A stretch of 64,000 nt of DNA, taken from assembly GCF_003144245.1 (NCBI RefSeq), contig NW_020289979.1:434001-498000 (forward strand), given 5' to 3'. The notes under the pieces are model-generated. The model had not been told where the DNA came from and did no database searches. It saw only the letters and a list, made by a program, of their open reading frames with translations. How positions within the stretch are numbered: position 1 is the first letter of the stretch; each line of letters opens with the position of its first letter. Below, piece after piece: positions 22,162 through 32,500 of the stretch. The stretch is from Jaminaea rosea. Taxonomy: Eukaryota; Basidiomycota; Exobasidiomycetes; Microstromatales. A program made the position numbers and the translations under genes.

Positions 22162-25100
22162 ATGCCTACCCCTCCTCCTGCGCCAAGGAGGGATCGCGCA
22201 ACACGCCAGCAGCAACAGCATGCTGCCTCACAACCATGGGACGGTAGCCACCAGCAGCCAGATCAGCAGCAGCCTGGCCTCGACTCATCTGACGATGTCC
22301 TCATGATGCTCGGCGCAGGGCGAGGCGCAGGAATGAATGGCGCCCCAGGCATGTCAGATATCAGCGCCAGCTTCACTTTTGGACCTCGAGGAGGCACATC
22401 AAGAGGCTTCCTCCAGCCACCGAATCCTGATCGCGGCCCATCCTCATCCTCCACTGCATCTTCATCGTCGGCTGCTCGCAATCAGCTGCAAGACGAGGAT
22501 GCCATCCTGAACCAGCTCAAAGGAGGGCGTGGTGGCAGCCGTACCCAGCAGCTCAACTTCGACTCCCCCACAGGGAGAGGTGCTCCACGAGCGAGCGACT
22601 CGCCCTTTGCCGCCTCCCCTCGAAATCCTCGTCGACGCATGATGCCCCACACACCGAACGGAGCAAACAGCAGTAGGTCCTCCGCCCCAGGCCTCAACTA
22701 CGATGGCTCCTTCTCCGTCATGCGAGACGACGATGAGGCGAATAACTCTGGCCTTCTGGACCACGGCCCGCCTCCGCGGCAGCTCGAACTCTTTGGCCAT
22801 CGATCCGGAGGCATGCGCTCAACGCCAATGAGAGAAGGCGGCAGCGCAGGTCTGCGAACAGGACCCGGCCCCTCCTCATTGCATGACACAGGAGCAGCGC
22901 AAAATGAATCAATCATCGAGCATTCCCTCTCGCAAGTCATGGAAGAGAACGAAGAGGAAGATAGCAGTGGCCGGCCCATCCTTCTGGCTAAGCTGCGGAG
23001 ATGGAGGCAAGACGCAATGGAGCATCATCTGTTTGAGACGGCGATCTTCTGGGGAGAGAAGATCCTTTGGATGGAGGCTGATGAGGGCCAGAGGTCGACG
23101 GATGCATACTGGTTAGCAAAGGGGTACTTTCTGACACATCAGTACAGCAGAGCTGAGCATCTGCTCATGACACCGCTGCCAGCTCTGCCTAGCAGTGCGC
23201 CAGGAGAAGCGGCAGGGGCGAATGGCGCTGGGGCTGATGGTTTCGCTGCAGAGATTGTGCCAGAGGAGGACGCATTACAGGCTGCCATTACCGCTACGCG
23301 CTCGACGTCGATCCTACCGCCATCCTTCCTTAACCGACATAGCTCCAAGTCGGGGACGTCCGCTGGAGCGATTGCAAGCTTGCCTGATGACAATCTGGCA
23401 GCTGAGACGGAAACGATCGACGACGGTACTGCTCCCCGCAAACGCAAAGACCGCGACTTCACCGTCTCTGGCACTGGTACGGGCAGCGAGAGCAATGGCG
23501 AGGATGGCGGGGAGAGCGATGCCTTTAGCTCAGGAGGCGGAGACGAGCCAACGTCGAGAGGGATAGCCGAGGAGCCCAAAACCAAAGCCAGCGATCGTCC
23601 AGCAGACTTCCGCAAAGGCGACAAGAATGCAGCACTGGGCTCTCTCAAGCCTGCGACGGATATTGATGCCAACCTTCCTCTCCCACCGCGTGTATACACC
23701 GCTTGGAAAGAAGAACAAGATCGAGCAGTTGCCGAAGTCACAACCCGCAGGTATCAACCCCCGGACAAGACGACGCTCGCCGGCAGCTCTACCGTCTGTC
23801 GCTTCCTCGCTGCCAAGTGCCTCGTACGGCAAGGCAAGTTCGGCGAGGCCCTCGACCTAATCGGCGAAGAATCAGGACGTTGGAAAGGCGGCGGTCGCTA
23901 CGGGTTCAGTGCTCCTTCCTCCGACGGGCTACTCAAGCTCGCCTCATCCGTCTGTCACCTACGCGGTCTCATTCACCTTCGGCTTGACGACCTCGCCCAA
24001 GCAAAGGAAGCCTTCATCGAAGCTCTGCAGCTCGATGTCAAGAACTACGATGCATTTGCTTGTCTGATCGATAATCATCTCGTAAGCGCAAAAGGAGAGG
24101 CTTGGAGCCTTTTGTCTAGCCTGCAATGGGAGGCACAAAGTGGTGGCGATTCCGAATCCTTCAACTTCATCCGCATGTGCTATGCCTCACGGCTAGGCAA
24201 AGAAGTTCACGAAGACGCCGTACGTGCCTCTGCCTCACGTCGTGCACTGTGGGACAATCATCCGACGCTGCGCAGCTCCCCCGACTTGCTCTTCGCCCTG
24301 GCTGAGGACCTGTACGCCCGACGACGGTACAAGGACGCCTTCGTCGTCACCTGTCGGATTCTCGAGCTGGACGCAGAGCATCAACACGCCATCGATCTTC
24401 ATGTAGGCTCGATAGCCTCCTCTCCGCTCCTGCGAGAATCTGAGCGGCCACGCCTCTTCCTCCTCGCCAATCGGCTCGTGGACCGCCACCCAGAGCGGGC
24501 GAGCAGCTGGTATGCGGTAGGCGCATGGTATGTCATCAGCGAGAAATGGAGCGAGGCACGCCGTCACTTCAGCAAGGCTACCCTACTCAACCCGCGACAT
24601 TTACCCAGCTGGCTGTCTTTTGCTCACTCCTTCTCCCTCGAGGGAGAGAGCGAACAAGCTGTGCTCGCCTACAGCTCAGTGGTGCGCAACTTCCCTGACG
24701 TGGCTCATGCGAAAGTCTGCGTCGGCAGCGAGCACTTCCGCATGGGCAATCTGCAGCTCGCCCGCCTTTTCTTCGACGGGGCGTGCAACGATGGCGGAGG
24801 AGAAGGGGACGAGGAGCGTGGCGTTCTCTGCTATTTGGAGGGGCGAACAGACGAAGCTATCGGTCACCTCGAGAGGGCACTGAGGGCCTCGCAAGCAATC
24901 AGCGAGCCGCAGCCCAGCTGGGGAACTGTGCAGCTGAACCTCGCATGGGCGTACCTCCGCGCCAATCGCAATGAGGAGGCGGCGCGTCTCTTCTCAAACG
25001 TCGTCAGCCTCGATGCGGGGGACGCAGCTGCTTGTCTTGGGATGGGGATGGTACGACATAAGCAGGGGGATCTTGCTGACGCTATCGGATGGTATCATGA

Positions 25101-25485
25101 GGCGCTGGGTATTGACCCTCGGCATGGCCAGGCGACGGATCTGCTGCAGTTTGCACTTGAAGAGTATGCCAAGCAGGCCATGCCGATGGCCAAGAGGAGA
25201 GGAACGGATAAGAGGTTGGGCTTCCCGCCTGAAGCTAGTCCCGCGATGGGTACTGATGACGGGCGAGGGGATGCTGCTTCACTGGGTCTTGGAACGGGTG
25301 TGGGAAGTCTGAGCCTGGACAGCAGGAGTCACTCGCTGCAGGGTGTGAGTGGAACCGTGGGGCAGGTCAGCCATAGTGGTGGGGATGGCGAAAGTGAGAG
25401 TGGGAGCCGGATGATGGAGGAGACGCGCATCACAGCGGGCAACGGGAGCGTTGAGCAGAGTATTGCGATGGATGAGAGTGGGTGA
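22162..25485 (+). CDS. CDC16: anaphase-promoting complex subunit CDC16/APC6
   Basis: This is a TPR scaffold subunit of the anaphase-promoting complex, a nuclear ubiquitin ligase for mitotic cyclins and securin. It is a single exon of 1107 residues. The N-terminal 270 residues are Ser/Gly/Arg-rich and disordered. The family starts at LRRWRQDAMEHHLFETAIFWGEKIL (in two parts; human LRRLVRYCLSKHLYESALFWADKV), followed by YWLAKGYFLTHQYSRAEHLL. A 200-residue acidic/polar insert follows, then TPR helices to about residue 1010. These include SWYAVGAWYVISEKWSEARR (human SWFAVGCYYL) and HFSKATLLNPRHLPSWLSFAHSF in two overlapping parts (human SKATTLEKTYGPAWIAYGHSF). The last TPR is IGWYHEALGIDPRHGQA. 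The C-terminal 90 residues are low complexity. The protein is longer than human CDC16 (620 residues) because of the disordered ends and insert. Confidence 0.92.
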   Translation: MPTPPPAPRRDRATRQQQQHAASQPWDGSHQQPDQQQPGLDSSDDVLMMLGAGRGAGMNGAPGMSDISASFTFGPRGGTSRGFLQPPNPDRGPSSSSTASSSSAARNQLQDEDAILNQLKGGRGGSRTQQLNFDSPTGRGAPRASDSPFAASPRNPRRRMMPHTPNGANSSRSSAPGLNYDGSFSVMRDDDEANNSGLLDHGPPPRQLELFGHRSGGMRSTPMREGGSAGLRTGPGPSSLHDTGAAQNESIIEHSLSQVMEENEEEDSSGRPILLAKLRRWRQDAMEHHLFETAIFWGEKILWMEADEGQRSTDAYWLAKGYFLTHQYSRAEHLLMTPLPALPSSAPGEAAGANGAGADGFAAEIVPEEDALQAAITATRSTSILPPSFLNRHSSKSGTSAGAIASLPDDNLAAETETIDDGTAPRKRKDRDFTVSGTGTGSESNGEDGGESDAFSSGGGDEPTSRGIAEEPKTKASDRPADFRKGDKNAALGSLKPATDIDANLPLPPRVYTAWKEEQDRAVAEVTTRRYQPPDKTTLAGSSTVCRFLAAKCLVRQGKFGEALDLIGEESGRWKGGGRYGFSAPSSDGLLKLASSVCHLRGLIHLRLDDLAQAKEAFIEALQLDVKNYDAFACLIDNHLVSAKGEAWSLLSSLQWEAQSGGDSESFNFIRMCYASRLGKEVHEDAVRASASRRALWDNHPTLRSSPDLLFALAEDLYARRRYKDAFVVTCRILELDAEHQHAIDLHVGSIASSPLLRESERPRLFLLANRLVDRHPERASSWYAVGAWYVISEKWSEARRHFSKATLLNPRHLPSWLSFAHSFSLEGESEQAVLAYSSVVRNFPDVAHAKVCVGSEHFRMGNLQLARLFFDGACNDGGGEGDEERGVLCYLEGRTDEAIGHLERALRASQAISEPQPSWGTVQLNLAWAYLRANRNEEAARLFSNVVSLDAGDAAACLGMGMVRHKQGDLADAIGWYHEALGIDPRHGQATDLLQFALEEYAKQAMPMAKRRGTDKRLGFPPEASPAMGTDDGRGDAASLGLGTGVGSLSLDSRSHSLQGVSGTVGQVSHSGGDGESESGSRMMEETRITAGNGSVEQSIAMDESG

Positions 25486-25699
25486 CAATGCAATGCTAAT
25501 GCCGTGATCGTCGGCGTGAGACCTCGAGGAGCCTTTCTGACGAGGGTGACGTGCAGGCGGACTGGCGGACTAGCGGATGACGGAGACGCCCGGCGATTGG
25601 AAAGCGCGCGGCAAGTTGACTCGGGGATGCAACTGTGATGCTAAATTCCCTTCTTCCTTTTCGTTATCCCACCATCATCCCTTCGTTGTCGTCGTCATC
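25486..25699 (+). promoter_or_regulatory. HIS4 promoter with TGACTC element
   Basis: The spacer before HIS4 contains TTGACTCGG at 25616-25624, about 80 bases before the chosen start. TGACTC is the core of the site used by Gcn4/Cpc1 in general amino-acid control, and HIS4 is a classic target in other fungi. The same nine-base word occurs in the methionyl-tRNA synthetase promoter. Binding is inferred. Confidence 0.5.
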
Positions 25700-28462
25700 A
25701 TGCTGACGCTTAGCTCGCCGGTGCTACCCTTGCTAGACGCACCAGACGTCAAGGCCGAGCTGCTCGCCGTCATTGGCCGAGCAGCTCCCCTTTTGATCCC
25801 ATCATCACTCGTATCCAGCCTCTCAGCTGAGAAGCTTTCCCTCCTTTCTTCTTACCTCGTCCAGGCTGATGCTTCCATCTCCAGCAGCCAAGCTGCCGAC
25901 TTACTCGATGGAGGAGCAGACGCGATCGTGCTCTCTGCAAACGATGCGTCCACCTTCCTCGATGGGGAGCAACCTCTGCTTCCTCTGGAAAGAGTCGTTC
26001 TCTCTCTTGACTCGACGACAGCCGCCTCGTTGCCTGCATACGCTGAGAAGGGACTCGCAGGCGTCATCGTCACTCTTCCGGAGGGAGTCGCCATCGAGAG
26101 CTCTCAGGCAGGCGACATCGTCGGATCCTTTGCTTCCGTCATGAAGACGAAGGACACTGGCAGGCCAGTCTATGTCGCTCAGCAGGGCGCCGCTGCCCCT
26201 ACGCCCAAGACGAGCGACGCTGCTCGCCTCTTCTCGCTCCAATCCTCTCTCATCGTCCCCACTTCTCAGCTATCCCTCGACTCCTCCAGACTTGACTTCG
26301 TCGACGCCTTCCTCTCCCCCCTCCAATCAGATCGCAAAGATGGTCTTTTCCCCACCAATGTAGTAGCAGCCGCCCTCCTCACCTCTTTGGGTCTCGTCTA
26401 CTCGTCTCGCGAGTCTCTGCGTGAGTCGCTCCTCACAGGCTCAGCCGTCTACCAGTCAAGAACGCGTGGCCTCTGGCGTAAGGGAGCCAGCAGCGGAGCC
26501 ACGCAGGAGGTGGTGCGAATCAGGATGGACTGTGATGCCGATGCGCTTGAATTCAAGGTGCGACAGCGAAAGGGTACTACATCGGCTGCTCATGCGGGCT
26601 TCTGCCACCAGAGCACAAAGGAGAGCTGCTTTGGTCCCCTTGAAGGTCTGGCTAAGCTCGAGGCTACGCTCAAGTCGAGGAAGGAGTCAGCACCCAAGGG
26701 CAGCTACACGGCAAGGATCTTCAGCGATGAGGCGCTGCTTGCTGCCAAGATCAGGGAAGAGGCGACGGAGCTTGTAGACGCCAAAGACGAAGACAAGGAG
26801 CACGTTGCGTTTGAGGCGGCCGACTTGCTCTACTTTGCCCTCGCTCGTTGCGTCCGAGCGGGCGTATCGCTCGAGGATGTCGAGCGCAGCTTGGACGTCA
26901 AGGCGAAGAAGGTTACGAGGAGAAAAGGAGACGCAAAGCCGCAATTCACCACAGCGCCCGGCGCAGCTCAGAAGGCCGACGCGGCTGGAGCCAAGCCCGT
27001 AAATGGTACCACTGCAGCTGCGCCCCCTGCTGCCGTTGCTGCCTCTTCCGACCCGAACGCCCCCATCCTGATGCAGTCCTACATCTACGAGGACCTGTCA
27101 ACCGAGCAGCGCGCCGCCTTGCTCAAGCGTCCAGCAATCAAGACTGAAGCAACCATGGAGCTCGTGCGCCCGATCCTCAAGTCGGTCAAGGAGCGGGGCG
27201 ATGCAGCTGTGCTCGAGCTCACAGCCAAATTCGACCGTGCCCAGCTCACCTCAACCGTCCGCCGTGCACCGTATGCCACGCCAGATGTCATGGCAAAGAT
27301 CAAGCCGGAGGTCAAGACGGCCATCGACCGTGCGTATGCGAACATCTACAAGTTCCACCACGCCCAGAAGGTCACGGGAGGGAACAAGCCCGCTTCCGCT
27401 GTCGGAGCTTCAGGCGTGGCTCCTGGAACGGGCGAAGGGGAGGATGATGCAGTACTCGAAGTCGAGACGATGCCCGGAGTAGTGTGCCGTCGCTTCGCCC
27501 GCCCGATCCAACGCGTAGGCCTCTACGTCCCCGGAGGCACGGCCGTGTTGCCCAGCACGGCCCTTATGCTCGGCATCCCGGCCCAAATCGCTGGATGCCC
27601 CACCATCGTCCTCGCCACTCCTCCACGTCCGGATGGCAGCATCGCCCCCGAAGTCCTCTACGTGGCGGACAAGGTTGGCGCGACTGCCCTCTTGTGCGCC
27701 GGAGGAGCGCAAGCTGTCGGCGCCATGGCGTACGGGACCGAGTCTTGCCCTAAAGTGGACAAGATCTTTGGGCCCGGCAACCAGTTCGTGACGGCTGCCA
27801 AGATGCTCGTACAGAACGATGTTGACGCCCTCGTCTCCATCGACATGCCCGCTGGACCTTCGGAGGTGCTCGTCATCGCAGACGAGCAATCGAACCCTGA
27901 CTTCGTAGCTTCGGACCTCCTCTCTCAAGCGGAGCACGGCCCCGACTCGCAGGTCGTTCTGGTGGGGATCGCCCTCACCAAGGCGAAGTTGCAGGCCATC
28001 GAGGCCAGCCTCGACAAGCAGGCAAAGGCTCTCCCTCGCTGCGAGATCGTCCGCAGGGCAATCGAGAAGAGTGTGACCGTCGTCGTGCCCGACGCGGCCA
28101 AGGCGCTGGAGTGGAGCAACGCCTACGCTCCCGAGCACTTGATCCTGCAATGCTCTAATCCGGAGGTCATCGCAAAGGGTGTTTTGAACGCTGGATCCGT
28201 CTTTATCGGTCCCTGGACCCCGGAGAGTGTGGGTGACTATGCCAGTGGGTCTAACCACTCGCTCCCCACATTCGGCTACGCACGTCAGTTCAGTGGCGTG
28301 TCAACCGGCTCCTTCCAGAAGCACATCACTGCCCAGAGCCTCACGGAGGAGGGACTCAAGGGTCTCGGACCGCACGTTGTTGCGCTCGCTGAGTGTGAGG
28401 GACTGGAGGCGCACGCGGAGGCAGTGAGGATCAGGTTGGCTCAATTGAAGGGCGGCAAGTAG
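25700..28462 (+). CDS. HIS4: trifunctional histidine biosynthesis enzyme HIS4
   Basis: This cytosolic fusion enzyme carries three steps of histidine synthesis. It is a single exon of 920 residues. After a 230-residue fungal N-terminal region comes phosphoribosyl-AMP cyclohydrolase (about 250-320; LWRKGASSG, MDCDADAL, HAGFCHQ). Phosphoribosyl-ATP pyrophosphohydrolase follows (about 320-415; KIREEATELVDA, FEAADLLYFAL). A linker leads to histidinol dehydrogenase (about 455-915), with VGLYVPGGTA, FGPGNQFVTAAK, IDMPAGPSEVLVIAD, SQAEHGPDSQVVL and APEHLIL. The zinc- and substrate-binding His/Glu motifs are intact. An in-frame ATG at 25577 would add 41 residues. I chose 25700 because the extension has no family match and its frame overlaps the TGACTC element. 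Confidence 0.95.
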   Translation: MLTLSSPVLPLLDAPDVKAELLAVIGRAAPLLIPSSLVSSLSAEKLSLLSSYLVQADASISSSQAADLLDGGADAIVLSANDASTFLDGEQPLLPLERVVLSLDSTTAASLPAYAEKGLAGVIVTLPEGVAIESSQAGDIVGSFASVMKTKDTGRPVYVAQQGAAAPTPKTSDAARLFSLQSSLIVPTSQLSLDSSRLDFVDAFLSPLQSDRKDGLFPTNVVAAALLTSLGLVYSSRESLRESLLTGSAVYQSRTRGLWRKGASSGATQEVVRIRMDCDADALEFKVRQRKGTTSAAHAGFCHQSTKESCFGPLEGLAKLEATLKSRKESAPKGSYTARIFSDEALLAAKIREEATELVDAKDEDKEHVAFEAADLLYFALARCVRAGVSLEDVERSLDVKAKKVTRRKGDAKPQFTTAPGAAQKADAAGAKPVNGTTAAAPPAAVAASSDPNAPILMQSYIYEDLSTEQRAALLKRPAIKTEATMELVRPILKSVKERGDAAVLELTAKFDRAQLTSTVRRAPYATPDVMAKIKPEVKTAIDRAYANIYKFHHAQKVTGGNKPASAVGASGVAPGTGEGEDDAVLEVETMPGVVCRRFARPIQRVGLYVPGGTAVLPSTALMLGIPAQIAGCPTIVLATPPRPDGSIAPEVLYVADKVGATALLCAGGAQAVGAMAYGTESCPKVDKIFGPGNQFVTAAKMLVQNDVDALVSIDMPAGPSEVLVIADEQSNPDFVASDLLSQAEHGPDSQVVLVGIALTKAKLQAIEASLDKQAKALPRCEIVRRAIEKSVTVVVPDAAKALEWSNAYAPEHLILQCSNPEVIAKGVLNAGSVFIGPWTPESVGDYASGSNHSLPTFGYARQFSGVSTGSFQKHITAQSLTEEGLKGLGPHVVALAECEGLEAHAEAVRIRLAQLKGGK

Positions 28463-28916
28463 GAGAAATCGCTGGCTTCTCGTCACTCGTTCTCTATTGG
28501 CCTTGAATACATTGCTCTTTGCCCGTACCCCGTCGAGGGCGAGTTGTGCTGGAAAAGGAGTAAAGAGGACGTGAGATCTGACTCTTTGACTTGACTCTCT
28601 CGACCCGGCGACTTCCAAGAGGGGCGGGCGAGCGGGCAAGCGGGTTCGACGCCGTCCACCCTCCGGCTTTGTCTACACACCTCGTCTGAATCGCTCAAGC
28701 ACGAAGTCGAATGGCGTGGATGGATTCGAGAGAGGTCCGTGCTCGTAGAGGCTGGGTGATTACGTAACGCCTCGGCTCTGCTTGGCGCGTCCGTCCGTCC
28801 GTCCGTGGGTCGCTGTGTCGGCTCTGCGATCACTTTTGTCCTGTTGTCGACTTCTCCTCTCGCTCTGCTCTCAACCCTCAAGTTGTCCACTTGTCTCCCT
28901 CCGCTTGCCGCTTACC
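28463..28916. promoter_or_regulatory. HIS4 3' region and MIM1 promoter/leader
   Basis: These 454 bases contain TTACGTAA (28760-28767), a perfect 8-bp palindrome matching sites of Yap/ATF-type bZIP factors. Just downstream is a short GTCC tetranucleotide repeat (about 28790-28805). The stretch before 28917 is pyrimidine-rich, as in fungal leaders. No gene is seen. Confidence 0.4.
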
Positions 28917-29480
28917 ATGCAAGTAGACTCATCCCCACTCATCCCTTCCTCCCCACCAGACACGGGCGATGCCTCCGTAGGGCTCGATCCGTGGGCAGAT
29001 GTGGATCACCGTGTTGAGGGTAGACGTTGGTTGCCGGAGATGCATCTAAGCAGCAGAAATTTACAGACGACGACGAGAGAGGCGAATGCCAGTGAATCTA
29101 GACGTGGTAAGAGGAGGAGGCGTAGCCAGAGGAGCACAAGGATGGAGACGGATGATGTGGACAGCTTGCCGCCTTCCTCGGACTCAGAGGTCTCCACGAC
29201 TTCATCATCGTCATCGTCGTCCTCTCACGCGGCCAAGAAGCCCTCTTCAAGCTTCAAATCGCGTCCACCCACGGGCTCCCTCAGCCTTTCCATCTTCAGC
29301 CCCAACATCTCTTTCCGTCGGCGCATGTCTCTCCTCGCCTCGAGCCTGGCAGTGAATGCTTGCCTACCCTTTGTCAACGGCATCATGTTAGGAACAGGAG
29401 AGATTGTTGCGAGGGCCGTACTTGTGCCGACGTTGCTGATAGGATGGAGCTGGATTAGGCAGAGGGGACAAAAAGTCTAG
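28917..29480 (+). CDS. MIM1: mitochondrial outer-membrane import protein Mim1/Tom13
   Basis: Mim1 inserts helical proteins, including Tom20, Tom70 and small TOM subunits, into the mitochondrial outer membrane. The ORF encodes 187 residues from the ATG in CTTACCATGC. The N-terminal 115 residues are polar with Arg/Lys and Ser runs. The conserved TOM13 core follows: LSIFSPNISFRRRMSLLASS, then the single membrane segment LAVNACLPFVNGIMLGTGEI, ending in a short basic tail. The GxxxG-like spacing in the membrane helix fits Mim1 oligomerisation. The frame is open to 28782, but the leader-like sequence there argues for the later start. The gene converges with the DHX37 gene, whose stop lies only 58 bases away. 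Confidence 0.88.
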   Translation: MQVDSSPLIPSSPPDTGDASVGLDPWADVDHRVEGRRWLPEMHLSSRNLQTTTREANASESRRGKRRRRSQRSTRMETDDVDSLPPSSDSEVSTTSSSSSSSSHAAKKPSSSFKSRPPTGSLSLSIFSPNISFRRRMSLLASSLAVNACLPFVNGIMLGTGEIVARAVLVPTLLIGWSWIRQRGQKV

Positions 29481-29537
29481 AAGAGAAAGTCATGATGGTC
29501 TTGTCTATCAAGAGCGTATGGAGATGAAGCACGACTA

Positions 29538-32500
29538 TTACAGGTCAACCTTCCACCCCACGGATCCACCAACCCAGCGTCGCTTAACCTTCATCGGCGG
29601 CAATTCCCAACCAACACCGCCCCCTGCCCGCTCGCTCGCATCACACGCCGGGCCTGTCCCATACGTAGGCGTCACAGCCACGTCGTGCTCCGTCAACGAC
29701 GCCGAGCCCGCCGTAGCCGAAAGGAGACTCCCATCAAGCGCCACAGGCTTAGAGAAGGAGCACAAGTCCTTCCCCAGCTTGGCGATCCAGCTCGGGTTGA
29801 TCTTGGTCAAGCCTCGGAGGTATAGACGGCCGGGTTGGTCTTCTTCCTCGTCCCCCTCCTCTTCGGCACCCCCCGCCTCGGCATCGCCCTTCTTGCTGCG
29901 CCGCTTCTTGGGCTGCGATCTCGTCACCTCACTGAACACGCACCATTCCGGCGGGTTGTGCTCATAGAGGGCCGAAGAAGGATGAACGTAGACGGCCTCA
30001 CCTGCAACGCCCGCAGCCAAGTAGGGCACCCAGCGACAGGTCCTCGCCTTGCTGAGCTTGCTGAGCCTACCCTCGGCTGCCTCCAACGCCAACGCTGGAA
30101 TGTTCTTGGCCGCCTCGACTGCAAGATCGGCGCGTACGGCTACCTGGTCGATGTAGGCGCAGGCGATGAGCTGGCGAAGCACTTTGTACTGCGTATCGCT
30201 TGGTGGCGGCAGGGAGGAGCTATTCAGAGTCCGGGAGAGGACGTCCGTTTCGCGGGTGGAGTCGAGGGTCGAAAGAACGAGGGAGGAAAGCTGATTGCGC
30301 AGCTGAGTGAGCTCGTCGATTGCCTAATGGAGCGCACGAAGAGGGATGTGGGAGCGTCAGCAAATCACGAATACCCAGATCATCACTTCTTCGCCACTAT
30401 CGTGACTCACCTTGGGTCGAACAAAGTTTTCCTCGCAGAAATCAGCGCTTCCCTCCTTGCCTGCGTAGGCGTGGGCGCCTACCACGGCCAGGACTCGGAA
30501 AGCATCACTGATCCCGTGACCGCCCAACGAGTCGAAGCGCTCCAGCGCAGCGAAGCGACGGCGTCTCGTCTCCTTGCGAGCATCCTTCTCTGCCGCTGTC
30601 GTCTTCGTCTGTCCCTCCGGGTCCTCATCATCCTCTTCTCCTGCATGCAACCCTTCATCCCTTACAAAGAGCTCCCCGACCGTCAGGGCCGCCACAAGAG
30701 CCACGACGTAGGGCAAACAGCCATGTTGCTGTCCCTGCACAAGCAATTTCGCATACCTCGGGCTCAGCGGGAAGAGGCTCATCGTCCTTCCCAGCTCTGT
30801 GATCTTCGCCACTTGCCTGCGAGTCTTGGTGTCTGTCTCCAGCTTGAGCGCCCCCAGCCTGACCAGCACCCTCTCCGCTCGTGCAATTGCCTGTCGATCT
30901 GGAGGGGTAGGGAAGGGGAAGTGGACTACATTGTCGATATTCATCGCCTTCATGCTCAGAACCAGCCCTTCGACTGGTGTACGGCGGATCTCGGGCTCGG
31001 CGAACTCGGGAAGGTACTCCTCGTAGACGTTTGACGAGTAGAGCCTATACGCATGCCCAGGCCCAGTACGACCGGCACGACCGGCACGCTGAGCGGCGGA
31101 AGCCTTGGAGATCCAGTCAACTTTGAAGCTGGATATACCCGAAGGGGAGCTAGCATCGTACTTGCGCTCTTTGGCGCGACCGCAGTCGACCACGTAGCGG
31201 ATGTTGGGGATGGTCAGGGATGTCTCGGCCACATTCGTGGCTACGACGACCAGTCGGGAGTCTGCGGGTGGGGGTTGGAATACTTGCAGTTGCTTTTGGG
31301 AGGAAAGGAGAGAGTAGAGCGGCAGGATGTGCATGGGCGGAGCAGATGAGGAGCGGGCGTCGATGGGCGTATCGTCATCGCCGGCATCGGAGGCAGCATC
31401 GGCTTCATCGTCCGTGTCGAGAGCTTCGGCGTCCTGCTCGTCCTTGTCGGACGCGTCTGGTAGATCGTCCTGCTGAGCAGTATCGTCGTCGTCTGCGCCA
31501 AGCGTGATGTCCTCGGCCTCGAGGCCCTCCTTGTCTGCAGTCTTGCCCACCTTGGGGTCTTCATCGTCACCAGCGCCAATCCTCTTGTCCTTCCTTTGCC
31601 TGCCATACTTAGTCTCCAGCCTTTGGACGACCGTCCTGATTTCTTGCTCCCCGGTCATGAAAATCAGAATACCACCCGATGGCAATCGCGTATGGATCTT
31701 GCCAGCCTTCTTGACCGCCTCCTCGATGTAGTCATGCGGCGTCCTGCGATTGAAGTGCACTGTGACCGGGTGCTGTCTAGCCTCGATCTTGAGCAGTGGA
31801 GGCGGCTTAGGGAAGAGAGTTGGATTCTCTACGAAGTCTGCGACACGCAGCGTTGCGCTCATGATCACGAGGCGCAGCGGCTTGGTGGCGTTTGCCCCTC
31901 CTTCGATCCAACGCTTTGCCCTGAGCCTCACGATGCGGCTGAGCGCGCCGATTAGAACGTCGGTGTTGACACTCCGCTCGTGCGCCTCATCCACGATGAC
32001 GACGCTATATCTACTTAGCAACAGATCGGCGGCCAGCTCGCGTAGCAGAACACCGTCCGTCATGAACTTGAGGCTCGTCTCGGGCGAGACGGTCGCGTCG
32101 AAGCGCACTTGGTGAGAAACACGGTCGGTGCTCAGGTTGAGCTCCTCTGCCACTCGGCGGGCGGTGGAGACCGCAGCGACTCGGCGTGGCTGGGTGATGC
32201 CGACGAGGCCTGGATTGTCGGACCCGGGCGTACCAAAGCCACGCTCGTAGAGCATTTGAGCTACTTGCGTCGTCTTGCCGCTTCCTGTCTCACCGCAGAT
32301 GACCGTCACCTCGTTCTCGAGGATCGTCTTGACTACACGCTCCTCTTCTTGCACCACAGGCAGGCGTAAGCGAGTTTCGATGATCTCCTGTGATCGATCG
32401 ACCGGCACATTACGTAGTGCCTTCGTGGAGGAAACCTCGTCATAGTACTTGGCCGCAAAGGCAGACAGAGAGGCAGGTGTCGCCTCGTCCTCTCCGAGAG

